Positions 56,104 to 64,000 of a stretch of 64,000 bases of DNA are shown here, in pieces. Source of the DNA: Saprospiraceae bacterium (GTDB taxonomy: Bacteria > Bacteroidota > Bacteroidia > Chitinophagales > Saprospiraceae); assembly GCA_024103005.1 (NCBI GenBank), contig JAGFJA010000047.1:1-64000 (forward strand). The letters run 5' to 3'. The notes beneath the pieces were generated by a model, which worked only from the letters and a program-made list of their open reading frames with translations, was not told the DNA's origin and made no database searches. Both the position numbers and the translations under genes were made by a program. How positions within the stretch are numbered: position 1 is the stretch's first letter; every line of letters begins with the position of its first letter.

Positions 56104-56820
56104 ATGAACTTAGTAATCGACGCCGGGAACAGCCGGGTTAAATATGGTTTATTTGAGGATGATAACCTGATGAAGGTGATTATCAGGGATTCTCTGGATG
56201 CCTTAGAAATTGAAAAGATCTATAGGGAAAATGAAATCAAAAAAAGTATTTTATGTGCATCCCGCAACCTAACAACTGAAAACATAGCTTATCTACAAGC
56301 CCGAAAGACAATCATATTAGATGAGAATACTCCCATTCCGATAAAGAACAAGTACAGGACACCCAAGACACTTGGCAAGGACAGATTGGCTGCAGCTATC
56401 GGCGCCTATTCTTCCTTCCCATTTGCACACAACGTAGTGATAGATCTCGGCACTGCCATGACAATCAACTTCATTACAAATAACGGTGAATTTCTGGGTG
56501 GCAACATTTCTCCGGGTTTAATAATGCGACTGAAGGCATTGAACCAATATACCGACCAATTACCTTTGCCCGATTTAGAAGAACGTCTTGGACTATATGG
56601 CATGGAAACGAATCAGGCCCTCGCTTATGGCGCTGTGCATGGCGTGCTTGCAGAAATAGAATATTATAAAAAAAAGTATTCGGATTTGTTTTCCCCATTA
56701 AAAGTAATACTAACAGGAGGAAATTCCATCATCATTACTCACTTTTTGAACGAATCTTACGTTATTAAACCGGACTTAGTTCTGGAAGGATTAAACGAAA
56801 TATTAAAAATCAATGATTAA
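56104..56820 (+). CDS. coaX: Type III pantothenate kinase CoaX
   Basis: Phosphorylates pantothenate at the start of coenzyme A synthesis. The phosphate-binding motif MNLVIDAGNSRVKYG is at the N-terminus, with DLGTAMTINFI near the middle and GGNISPGL. 238 residues. Its stop overlaps the next gene's ATG by eight bases (ATGATTAA). Confidence 0.94.
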   Translation: MNLVIDAGNSRVKYGLFEDDNLMKVIIRDSLDALEIEKIYRENEIKKSILCASRNLTTENIAYLQARKTIILDENTPIPIKNKYRTPKTLGKDRLAAAIGAYSSFPFAHNVVIDLGTAMTINFITNNGEFLGGNISPGLIMRLKALNQYTDQLPLPDLEERLGLYGMETNQALAYGAVHGVLAEIEYYKKKYSDLFSPLKVILTGGNSIIITHFLNESYVIKPDLVLEGLNEILKIND

Positions 56821-58153
56821 AAAGACACTTCTTTTATTTCTTATACTAAATTGTATAGAGTCATTACTTAATGCTCAGGACCTTCATAATCCGGTTTCCT
56901 TATACGGGATGGGACAATTTCTGGAGAACGATCAGACAGCCGTCATCTCAAACGGTTGGGCAAGCAATACCTTTTATGATCGTTACCACGTAAATTTTGA
57001 CAATCCTGCCTCCTATCCTAACCTATTGAGTACCTCTTTTGAAGTAGGCATTAATTCAAGTTATACGTCAATGAATAATGCTGCCTCGAAATATAATTTT
57101 TGGAGCGGACAACTTGCTCACATGTCCCTTGCATTCCCTGTCTTCAGTCCATACAATGAATTGCTTGAAAAAAAGAACAGGAAGCTGCATTGGGGAATGG
57201 GCATAGCCTTAAAACCATATTCAAGAGTGTCATATAATTATAATTTTATTACTGATGATTTAACCTTAGGTCCGGTTGTAAATAAGCATTTTGGCAAGGG
57301 CGGTACCTATAAATTACTGTATAATAACGGACTAAACTATAAAAACCTGTCTTTGGGGGTGGGATTGCAATATGTTTTTGGTAAGATTTTAAGAACAGAT
57401 GAATTGAATTTCCAGGACAATAACGGTGCTTTTGGTTATGTTACTTCAAAAGAAAACCAGGTTTATGTCAAGGGACTTCAGTATAAGTTTTCTGCTATGT
57501 ATAACTATATTCTAAATCCCAAAACAAAAGGTAAACCCACTGATTATGACAAGCAAAAAAGAATAACTATTGGTGCATCATTTCAACCGTCTTCCAGCTT
57601 GAAGACAAGTATAGACAAAGTAAATTCAGTTTACAGCTACCAACTGGGCACATCGCTGGCCGATACTTTGACCTCATCCTTTGACAACGCTTCAGTAAAA
57701 AGTAAATTCAATGCAGGATATGGAATCGGTGTCTCCTATCAACACGGAACCAACTGGCAAATTAACGTAAACTATGACTCTGAAATCTATGATGATTATG
57801 CCCTTCAGGGGCTGGAAGCAGATTACCGTAATACATATATGTTTAAAATTGGTGCAGAATGGTGTCCTGAACCAAATTCGTTCAGTTCTTTTATGAAAAG
57901 ATCAAAATACAGAGTAGGATTCAGAACAGGAACACTCCCGCTTGCTCTAAACAATGAACAAAGTACGGTATTATCCGGAGTAATAGGTTATGGATTTCCG
58001 ATTTATGTCAACAGACAGATTTCTTTTGTAAATATTGCTGTAGAAGGAGGCAAAAAGACCTTCGGAAGCACCTTGAAAGAAAATTACGTCAAAATTCAGA
58101 TAGGATTTAACCTAAACGATGATTACTGGTTCCTTAAGAGAAAATTTGATTAA
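56813..58153 (+). CDS. Outer-membrane beta-barrel-like protein downstream of coaX
   Basis: A 446-residue exported protein with a signal peptide ending near LNAQ (about residue 21). It is rich in alternating hydrophobic and aromatic beta-strands, begins with a short segment containing NPVSLYGMGQF, has FDNPASYPN, and ends with a strand finishing in Phe near the C-terminus, all suiting an outer-membrane barrel resembling FadL/OmpP1-like proteins. I cannot name the family with certainty. It is translationally coupled to coaX and ended by a strong terminator. Confidence 0.7.
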   Translation: MIKKTLLLFLILNCIESLLNAQDLHNPVSLYGMGQFLENDQTAVISNGWASNTFYDRYHVNFDNPASYPNLLSTSFEVGINSSYTSMNNAASKYNFWSGQLAHMSLAFPVFSPYNELLEKKNRKLHWGMGIALKPYSRVSYNYNFITDDLTLGPVVNKHFGKGGTYKLLYNNGLNYKNLSLGVGLQYVFGKILRTDELNFQDNNGAFGYVTSKENQVYVKGLQYKFSAMYNYILNPKTKGKPTDYDKQKRITIGASFQPSSSLKTSIDKVNSVYSYQLGTSLADTLTSSFDNASVKSKFNAGYGIGVSYQHGTNWQINVNYDSEIYDDYALQGLEADYRNTYMFKIGAEWCPEPNSFSSFMKRSKYRVGFRTGTLPLALNNEQSTVLSGVIGYGFPIYVNRQISFVNIAVEGGKKTFGSTLKENYVKIQIGFNLNDDYWFLKRKFD

Positions 58154-58163
58154 ATTTTCATAC

Positions 58164-58199
58164 AAAAAAGGCTGTCCGTTATTTCGGACAGCCTTTTTT
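58164..58199. terminator. Bidirectional terminator
   Basis: AAAAAAGGCTGTCCG (58164-58178) pairs perfectly with CGGACAGCCTTTTTT (58185-58199) around TTATTT. It serves the plus-strand outer-membrane gene and the minus-strand small gene. Confidence 0.9.
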
Positions 58200-58217
58200 A
58201 TTTTTTCTAAGTTTATT

Positions 58218-58427
58218 TTAAAATCTTCTGAAATATAATAGATAGACTATTATTAGGATGGCTAAAGTAATCCCACCTAAAATCATAAAAAATTTCTTTT
58301 GATCTCTTGCGTCAGCTGCAAGCTGTTCCTTTGTAAGCTTTACTTCTTGATTAGAAGATTGGGTATAGGTTACGTTTCTCCGAAATGTACTACTTTTTGA
58401 ATGAGACTTTCTATTTGATCTTGGCAT
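58218..58427 (-). CDS. Small tail-anchored membrane protein, unknown function
   Basis: A 69-residue protein: a basic, Ser- and Arg-rich N-terminus (about 1-30), a charged middle and a single hydrophobic helix near the C-terminus (about 47-65) that ends in FRRF. No family recognised. The arrangement suggests a tail anchor with a cytoplasmic basic head that could touch RNA or the ribosome; this is only inference. It ends 18 bases from the shared terminator. Confidence 0.55.
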   Translation of the reverse strand: MPRSNRKSHSKSSTFRRNVTYTQSSNQEVKLTKEQLAADARDQKKFFMILGGITLAILIIVYLLYFRRF

Positions 58428-58526
58428 GATAATATTCTGTTATATTAAAAAAAAGCAAGTTTATAAAAAACTAATGATATAATGATAATTTCTTCAAAAA
58501 TAAATATCAATGAACAAGGTCAAAAT

Positions 58527-59351
58527 TTACTCTTTATCTCTATTATAATAAAATAAACCAACAGCAGGACTGAGGCCCAACTGCAGATGCTGATTTCCGG
58601 AAAGATTTAGGGAAATTGAACTACCCAATGGAAGTCCGATTCCAAGACCGAAAACTCCGGGATTGGACATAACTGAAAAATAAATATTCAGTTTTTCCCT
58701 GATATTGTATGCCAAACCACCTGAAAAACTCAAAGGGTACCCATCAGACAGTGTCCCCGATGCAAATAAACCAACGTATTCGGCAGGTGAATAAGAAAGC
58801 CCCAATCTGAAATCAGAAGCTAAATCATTGGGATTATTGTTCCTGAAAAAACCAACCGGGTTGAAGGCAACCATCCCAACACCTATCTGAGATGAAATCA
58901 TCGTCTGCGCTCCGACTGTAAAAGTGAAAGCATATTCCGGCTCGTTTTCAGGAGAACTAAATCTTAATCCATGAAATTTTATTCCAAGCGAAGTATGATC
59001 CTTCAATTTAACGGCATAGGCAACAGATGTCATCATTTCAGAGTAAACTTTATTGCCATATATATAAAATTGAAGTCCTGCAGCATGTCCGTTTTTAAAC
59101 CGATAATACACATCAAAATTTCCCTGATTGATATCCTCAATAAGAAATGACCTCTGAGTTCCAAGAGATAAAAACAAACCTTTACCGGAGACCATGTTTG
59201 CAGGATTATTACTTCCGGCATCTATCCTTCCGGAGGAAATATCAGCATTATTCAAGGCGGCATTAAAGGCATTTGAAAATAAATTAATACCATTTTGCCC
59301 AAATAACCAAGGTGAGCATAGAATAAAAATATATGTAAATAAAACACGCAT
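58527..59351 (-). CDS. PorV/PorQ-like outer-membrane beta-barrel protein
   Basis: A 274-residue exported barrel. The start at 59351 is chosen because the longer reading begins with TTG inside a -7 box. The signal peptide ends near LFGQ. The early segment NNADISSGRIDAGSNNPANM resembles the N-terminal hatch region of PorV/PorQ-type barrels, which take part in type IX secretion or surface-protein shuttling. The rest consists of amphipathic strands. Whether it works with the two type IX cargo proteins in the window cannot be told. Confidence 0.6.
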   Translation of the reverse strand: MRVLFTYIFILCSPWLFGQNGINLFSNAFNAALNNADISSGRIDAGSNNPANMVSGKGLFLSLGTQRSFLIEDINQGNFDVYYRFKNGHAAGLQFYIYGNKVYSEMMTSVAYAVKLKDHTSLGIKFHGLRFSSPENEPEYAFTFTVGAQTMISSQIGVGMVAFNPVGFFRNNNPNDLASDFRLGLSYSPAEYVGLFASGTLSDGYPLSFSGGLAYNIREKLNIYFSVMSNPGVFGLGIGLPLGSSISLNLSGNQHLQLGLSPAVGLFYYNRDKE

Positions 59352-59361
59352 GAACTTGTCC

Positions 59362-59369
59362 AAAGGTAA
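59362..59369 (-). promoter_or_regulatory. -7 promoter box of the PorV-like gene
   Basis: TACCTTTG on the minus strand matches TAnnTTTG, 10 bases before the ATG at 59351. Confidence 0.5.
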
Positions 59370-59644
59370 ATAAAGTTTAAATAAATCTCAAATAATTCAA
59401 ACCATGCAGAATATTTTACGAGAATTTGAGCTTCCTGCAGGAAAGCCCCCATAAATAAATGATAATTTAGGATTAAAATACTTTTACTTTGTTATGTCCT
59501 AAATATGATTTGCAATTCAAAAATACTATCCTGTTCCAAATATTTTTTTAGATAATCATTTGAAAATAAAAAATGTAAAAAAATCTGCTCAAAATGAACT
59601 TACATTAATTCAATATTTTTATTTAGATTTAATCCATTTAAATA

Positions 59645-59652
59645 TATCTTTG
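59645..59652 (+). promoter_or_regulatory. -7 promoter box of the porin-imelysin-di-heme operon
   Basis: TATCTTTG matches TAnnTTTG, 17 bases before the porin ATG. Confidence 0.55.
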
Positions 59653-59669
59653 CTGATAATTTTTAATGG

Positions 59670-60932
59670 ATGTTTCGATATTTTACTTCACTTTTTGTTT
59701 ATTTCTGGTGTATATACAATATTACAACCATTGGAGGTCAATCCCTGATTGACAGTTTAAGTAATGAAACACATGAAGATGTAAGATGGTATGACCGATT
59801 TACGGTAGCTACCTATGGGGTAATGAATTACAACAGCTATAGCTGGGAGATTTTGCCATCCAAACGAAACGACATTAATTTTGAAAGGGCTGTCCTGCAA
59901 TTATCTTATCAACCTGCCCGAAAATGGTTATTAAATCTAGAATTGGAAATCGAAGCCGGAGGTACCGGAGTTTCCGTTGAATTTGATCCTTTGGAAGAAT
60001 TCGGTGAATACGAATATGAAGTGAATAAAGGAGGTGAAGTCTGGTTGGAGCAGTTTAATCTGCAATATAACTTTAATGAATGGCATCAAATAAACTTTGG
60101 GAGAGTTCAGGTACCATTCGGACTCTTTGGCTTTCTGGATGAACCTACTGAATATCATACTGCCACCCTTCCTGAAATGGAAAACACCATCCTGCCTACC
60201 CACTGGACTGAATACGGTATTCTGTTTTCAGGGCGCTGGCGCAGACACTGGAAATATTATGCCGGTATCGTCAATGGACTTGATGGAAGTGCTTTTAATT
60301 CAGCTAATTTTATTAAAAGAGGTAATCAAAGAAGGTTTGAAACAGTCAATGTCAATGATTTTGCCGCTGTAGCAAGATTAGATTATGAATTTGGCTATGA
60401 AAAATTTATCGGTCTTTCAGGATATTTTGGTAATACAGCAAACAATAGACCTAAACCTGATCTCAAATACAGCGCCTACCTCGGCATGGTGGAAGGTCAT
60501 GTTGTATATGAAATAGAACCTTTAGAATTCTCCGGAATTATATTGTATGGTCAGCTTCAAAACTCAGAGGCAGTTTCGATTGCAAACAGAAATCTTTCAA
60601 ACAATCTGAATGTAAAAAGGACCCCGGTGGGACGATCAGTACTGGGTTGGAGTGCAGAACTGGCATTTGAGCCTTTTGATTTATTCAAAAAACACCCGAA
60701 TAGTGAACTGTATTTATATGGCAGAATAGATTCCTATGACACTCAATTTACTACTCAGGGTTCTATATTCAATAATCCGCGCTGGGATAGAATTACCTAT
60801 ACAGGAGGTATCAACTTCCATCCTTCAACCTGGTTGGTTCTAAAGACTCAATATTCAAGACAATTCCTCGGCATTAAAGAAAAGCGAAAACAAGATACTT
60901 TCACCCTCGGATTTGGCTATTATATTAAATAA
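59670..60932 (+). CDS. Outer-membrane porin, phosphate-selective-porin-like
   Basis: A 420-residue exported barrel. The signal peptide ends near GGQS (about residue 24). Alternating strands with conserved WLLNLELEIE, QINFGRVQVPFGLFGF and WTEYGILFSGR match the OprO/OprP-like porins common in the phylum, and the chain ends in GFGYYIK. The transported solute is unknown. It leads the operon with imelysin and di-heme genes; gaps are 14 and 20 bases. Confidence 0.72.
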   Translation: MFRYFTSLFVYFWCIYNITTIGGQSLIDSLSNETHEDVRWYDRFTVATYGVMNYNSYSWEILPSKRNDINFERAVLQLSYQPARKWLLNLELEIEAGGTGVSVEFDPLEEFGEYEYEVNKGGEVWLEQFNLQYNFNEWHQINFGRVQVPFGLFGFLDEPTEYHTATLPEMENTILPTHWTEYGILFSGRWRRHWKYYAGIVNGLDGSAFNSANFIKRGNQRRFETVNVNDFAAVARLDYEFGYEKFIGLSGYFGNTANNRPKPDLKYSAYLGMVEGHVVYEIEPLEFSGIILYGQLQNSEAVSIANRNLSNNLNVKRTPVGRSVLGWSAELAFEPFDLFKKHPNSELYLYGRIDSYDTQFTTQGSIFNNPRWDRITYTGGINFHPSTWLVLKTQYSRQFLGIKEKRKQDTFTLGFGYYIK

Positions 60933-60946
60933 ATATCAAATATTTT

Positions 60947-62002
60947 ATGAACAAATTAATAACTTATTCTACATTATTTTTCATAGCGTTGAGCCTCATT
61001 TCGTGTAAGGATGATATAATCGACACAAATAATCAACAATATAGTGCTGAAATCAACAATATTGTGGACAATGTAATCATTGCCACATACAGAAAACTTG
61101 ATAATTCTGCCGACACCCTGGTGAGGGGGATGATTAAATTAAAAGAAATGAAAACAAATGACCAACTGGAAGCTGTCAGAGAGGCCTGGAGACAGACCAG
61201 AATACCCTGGGAGCAATCTGAAGGTTTTCTCTTTGGTCCGGTTGATTCAAAAGGTATTGATCCCGGCATTGATTCGTGGCCGGTAAACGTAGAGGATTTA
61301 AATGCCGTCCTTGAAAGTAATGATATATTGACCAAAGAATATATTGATTTATTGGAAGGTACTTTGAAAGGTTTTCATACTATAGAATGGCTTATATTCG
61401 GTGAAACCGGCAATAAGAATATCAGTGAATTCACAGACAGGCAATTTGACTACCTTATCTCGTGTACTCAAAGTTTAAAGGGTTCAACCGCTCAATTATT
61501 ACATGAATGGAACAAGGAAGGAAATGATTTTGAAAATACCGTCAAATCTGCTGGTCAAGCAGGAAATAATGTTTATCCATCAGAAAAAGCTGTTTTACTT
61601 GAGTTCAACGACGGCATTATTACCATTGCAGATGAGGTAGCCAACGGTAAAATTGACGAGCCATTTACAAGTCAGAATTTATTATTTGAAGAAAGCAGGT
61701 TCAGCGCTAACTCAAAGAATGATTTTGCCAATAATATCAGAAGTATTCAAAATATTTACCTGGGAGGAATCAATAAAGAAGGTCCGGGATTATCATCAAT
61801 TGTAGCTGCAGACAATAAAGATCTCGACCAGAATATACGCAAATCTATTTCGGATGCTATCAACGCTATTGAAGGAATTCCCGGAACGTTTTCTGATGCA
61901 GTTTTCACCAATAAGGCAGCTGTGCAGAATGCTCAGACTAAAGTCAGGGATTTACTCCAGCTTCTGCAATCAGAACTGACTCCTTATTTAAATAGTCTTT
62001 AA
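60947..62002 (+). CDS. Imelysin family lipoprotein (EfeO/IrpA-type)
   Basis: A 351-residue lipoprotein with the lipobox LISC (Cys20). Imelysin proteins are helical periplasmic proteins linked to iron handling. The family motif GxHxxE is present as GFHTIEW (about 138-144), and LRGMI and REAWRQTRIPWEQSE segments match. Despite the name M75 peptidase, proteolysis is doubtful in this family. In other bacteria such genes sit beside di-heme oxidoreductase genes, as here. Confidence 0.87.
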   Translation: MNKLITYSTLFFIALSLISCKDDIIDTNNQQYSAEINNIVDNVIIATYRKLDNSADTLVRGMIKLKEMKTNDQLEAVREAWRQTRIPWEQSEGFLFGPVDSKGIDPGIDSWPVNVEDLNAVLESNDILTKEYIDLLEGTLKGFHTIEWLIFGETGNKNISEFTDRQFDYLISCTQSLKGSTAQLLHEWNKEGNDFENTVKSAGQAGNNVYPSEKAVLLEFNDGIITIADEVANGKIDEPFTSQNLLFEESRFSANSKNDFANNIRSIQNIYLGGINKEGPGLSSIVAADNKDLDQNIRKSISDAINAIEGIPGTFSDAVFTNKAAVQNAQTKVRDLLQLLQSELTPYLNSL

Positions 62003-62022
62003 AAGCTTTTTTCGATACCATT

Positions 62023-63408
62023 ATGCTTAATATTAAGGTAGTCACAGTTATAATTTTATCGATTATCGGAAGTGTTGGCCTTCTAAATTCATGTAGTTAT
62101 GATGAAATAGGCAACTCTCCTGATCATTCAATATCAGCCGGTGGCGCAACAACCGTAGATGCAGTATTTTCTAATGCTTTTCAAATTCCTGCCCCCAACA
62201 TGGATGAAAATCAGAATCTTATGCATCGTAAAGGGGATGTGCTCTTTGAATCCATATTCGTAACGCCTCCGTCACCGGTTTTGGGAGGCCTCGGACCCAT
62301 TTTTGTACAGAATAGTTGTGCCAATTGTCACAAAAAAAACGGTAGCGCTGCATTTCCTTTAAGCATGATTGATATGGGTGGAATTCTTGCCAGAGTTAGT
62401 TTACCTGATCCATCAAATCCGGATAATACAATTCCTGTTCCCGGCTATGGTACGCAGATACAGACAAAATCAACTTTTGGAATAATCCCGGAAGCAAAAC
62501 TCTCCTATCTCATGGAATATATCAATGGAACAATGGAAGACGGGACTAAATACACTTTAGCCAAACCTAATTTTATCTTAAGTGACTTTTATACTGACTT
62601 TCCTGCACATGCTCAAATGTCAGCACGTATCGCACCTCCAATTTTCGGATTAGGTTTGTTAGAAGCTATTTCAGAGAAAAATATCTTATCCAGAGCTGAT
62701 CCTGATGACATCAATCACGACGGGATATCAGGAAGAGCCAATTATGTGTATGATATCCGGACAAACTCGGTTAGACTTGGCAGGTTCGGATGGAAGGCCA
62801 ATCAAACTGACTTGTACAACCAAACAACGCAAGCCTTTCTGGAAGATATGGGGATAACCAGCCCATATTTACCACATGATCCGGCATTCCGACAGCTCCA
62901 AGACGACAAAAAAGTTGATGACCCTGAAATAGATAATGAAACAGTCAGGCTCGCCGCCTTTTATACGCAATCCCTGGGTGTACCTGCTCACCGCGACAAG
63001 GATAATCCGGATATTATTTATGGTGAAAAACTATTTCACTACATCGGATGTCAATCTTGTCATGTATCAAGTATCACAACTAGTCAACACCCTGAATACG
63101 ATTTTCTATCCAATCAGAAAATCCAGCCCTATACCGATCTTCTCCTGCACGATATGGGTGAAGGGCTTGCCGATCATCGTCCGGATGGAAAGGCTAATGG
63201 GTTTGAATGGCGGACTCCCCCACTTTGGGGCATCGGCCTGACAGATGTTGTGGGTGGCCACTCTAATTTTCTGCATGATGGAAGGGCAAGAAATATCGAA
63301 GAAGCCATTCTATGGCATGGCGGAGAAGCTGAAAAATCTAAAGTTCAATATACTAAATTATCAAAAAGAGACCGAGAGAAGCTACTTCTATTTTTAAGAA
63401 GTATTTAA
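62023..63408 (+). CDS. Di-heme oxidoreductase lipoprotein (DUF1111/DHOR type)
   Basis: A 461-residue lipoprotein (Cys24 in LLNSC) with two c-type heme motifs, CANCH (99-103) and CQSCH (343-347), in the arrangement of the DUF1111 putative thiol oxidoreductase or peroxidase family. The segment GLGPIFVQNSC and the C-terminal DGRARNIEEAILWHGGEA match the family. It is likely an electron-transfer protein of the periplasm linked to the imelysin and porin genes before it. Its electron partner is not visible. Confidence 0.88.
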   Translation: MLNIKVVTVIILSIIGSVGLLNSCSYDEIGNSPDHSISAGGATTVDAVFSNAFQIPAPNMDENQNLMHRKGDVLFESIFVTPPSPVLGGLGPIFVQNSCANCHKKNGSAAFPLSMIDMGGILARVSLPDPSNPDNTIPVPGYGTQIQTKSTFGIIPEAKLSYLMEYINGTMEDGTKYTLAKPNFILSDFYTDFPAHAQMSARIAPPIFGLGLLEAISEKNILSRADPDDINHDGISGRANYVYDIRTNSVRLGRFGWKANQTDLYNQTTQAFLEDMGITSPYLPHDPAFRQLQDDKKVDDPEIDNETVRLAAFYTQSLGVPAHRDKDNPDIIYGEKLFHYIGCQSCHVSSITTSQHPEYDFLSNQKIQPYTDLLLHDMGEGLADHRPDGKANGFEWRTPPLWGIGLTDVVGGHSNFLHDGRARNIEEAILWHGGEAEKSKVQYTKLSKRDREKLLLFLRSI

Positions 63409-63425
63409 TCTTTGACTTTAATCAA

Positions 63426-63473
63426 GCCGTTTTTTTATTAGAAGCTATTCAATCTTCTTTTCTTTCTAACGGC
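63426..63473. other. Hairpin after the di-heme gene
   Basis: GCCGTT (63426-63431) pairs with AACGGC (63468-63473), with a further inner AGAAG/CTTCT pairing. No T-run follows, so it is a weak candidate for a terminator. Confidence 0.3.
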
Positions 63474-63682
63474 CTGTATTCCTATTAAAATTTACTTGTT
63501 TACCGATGCTTGATAGAATAGAGGAGTCAAAAACTTTTAGAGTGAATAGGAAAGATAACCGACTATTGACTCTACCAATGTCACTCCTACATTACAAAAC
63601 TCTCAATTGAAAATACCTATGGATATAAGAATCTTGAAAAATTGCTTCTGATTTTATTACCTTGCACTAAATTTTTCTGAAA

Positions 63683-64000
63683 ATGAAAGCTATTGTAAAT
63701 GATGTTTATGAAATTAATCTTGAAGAAGGGTCTGAAAATAAAGATGTTTTACTCCTGCCTCAAGGGGATAGATTGATTGCCAGAATCGATGGCATAAATT
63801 ATCCGATGAGAATTATTGATATGGACTATTCAGCCAAATCATATAGCATCGAAATTAACAACAGGATTTACCGAGTTAAGCTGGAGGACGAGATGGATCA
63901 ACTCATCAGGAAAATGGGATTGAAAGGCAAGCGCAGCAAGATTGTATCTGAAATTAAGACTCCAATGCCAGGTCTTGTTTTTAAAATTTTGAAAAAGGCA
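63683..64000 (+). CDS. Biotin carboxyl carrier domain protein, partial
   Basis: A frame opens at the ATG 63683 and continues past the window end (106 codons visible). It has a beta-rich N-terminus and reaches the start of a biotinyl domain with TPMPGLVFKI near residue 93, as found in the carrier subunit of acetyl- or propionyl-CoA carboxylases. The biotinylated lysine itself lies outside the window. A -7-like TACCTTGC is at 63659-63666. Confidence 0.8.
   Translation, partial: MKAIVNDVYEINLEEGSENKDVLLLPQGDRLIARIDGINYPMRIIDMDYSAKSYSIEINNRIYRVKLEDEMDQLIRKMGLKGKRSKIVSEIKTPMPGLVFKILKKA

Larger units (their letters stand above)
59352..59669. other. Divergent intergenic region before the porin operon
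   Basis: 318 bases holding two -7 boxes: TACCTTTG at 59362-59369 (minus strand) for the barrel gene and TATCTTTG at 59645-59652 (plus strand) for the porin. A partial Fur-like GATAATCATT lies at 59551-59560 but is too short to call. Confidence 0.5.

Noticed and set aside
59551-59560. Fur-box-like GATAATCATT before the porin operon
   Set aside because: Only about half of the usual operator matches and the region is very AT-rich, so chance is likely.
63524-63572. Inverted GAGTCAA / TTGACTC pair
   Set aside because: Seven bases separated by a long spacer in AT-rich DNA; could be chance, and no linked feature was seen.

Overview
The window is chromosomal DNA of a member of the Bacteroidota, possibly near the Saprospiria; that finer placement is a guess. 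The evidence is AT-rich intergenic DNA, many starts preceded by the phylum's TAnnTTTG -7 box (sometimes with TTTG 17-19 bases further upstream), few Shine-Dalgarno sequences, two type IX secretion sorting domains, many lipoproteins and outer-membrane barrels, a StlD/DarB-type ketosynthase and a 13-gene nuo operon with fused nuoCD. Most of it is core chromosome. I see no prophage, CRISPR array or large island.

Layout. 1-1783: the first codons of an apparent IS30-type transposase run off the left edge, next to an M1 aminopeptidase that has lost its C-terminal end. 1900-7447: ribD, tRNA-Asp, kdsB, cdd, then a saccharopine-dehydrogenase-like gene overlapping a polysaccharide flippase. 7594-11800 (minus): nrnA, two FKBP isomerases, prfB with its programmed +1 frameshift, then tRNA-Gly and tRNA-Leu. 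12046-19540: ndk coupled to a degenerate endonuclease/phosphatase-fold protein, a fatty-acid desaturase, prmA, folD, a thioesterase, a DUF3089 hydrolase, a PAP2 phosphatase and fmt. 19537-23114 (minus): ftsE-like ATPase, a membrane-anchored pseudokinase with WG repeats, and a tiny membrane protein.

23311-35666: a small membrane protein, a type IX-secreted esterase, the BatA-like / NamZ / ketosynthase run (minus), a CBU_0592-type membrane protein, an acyl-CoA dehydrogenase, a large type IX-secreted protein and ribE. 35683-50328 (minus): nuoN to nuoA, encoding the whole of respiratory complex I. 50804-54485 (minus): ALDH3-type dehydrogenase, then a CDF transporter, YigZ and coaE. 54595-58153: purH, coaX and an outer-membrane protein. 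58218-63408: a small tail-anchored protein, a PorV-like barrel, and a porin / imelysin / di-heme oxidoreductase operon probably concerned with metal or iron handling. A biotin carrier protein begins at 63683 and runs off the right edge.

The least explained items are the pseudokinase-WG-repeat protein downstream of FtsE, the active-site-dead EEP protein coupled to ndk, the two-domain FKBP pair beside prfB, and the porin-imelysin-di-heme module. No wholly new multi-gene system is evident; these are the best candidates for undescribed biology.
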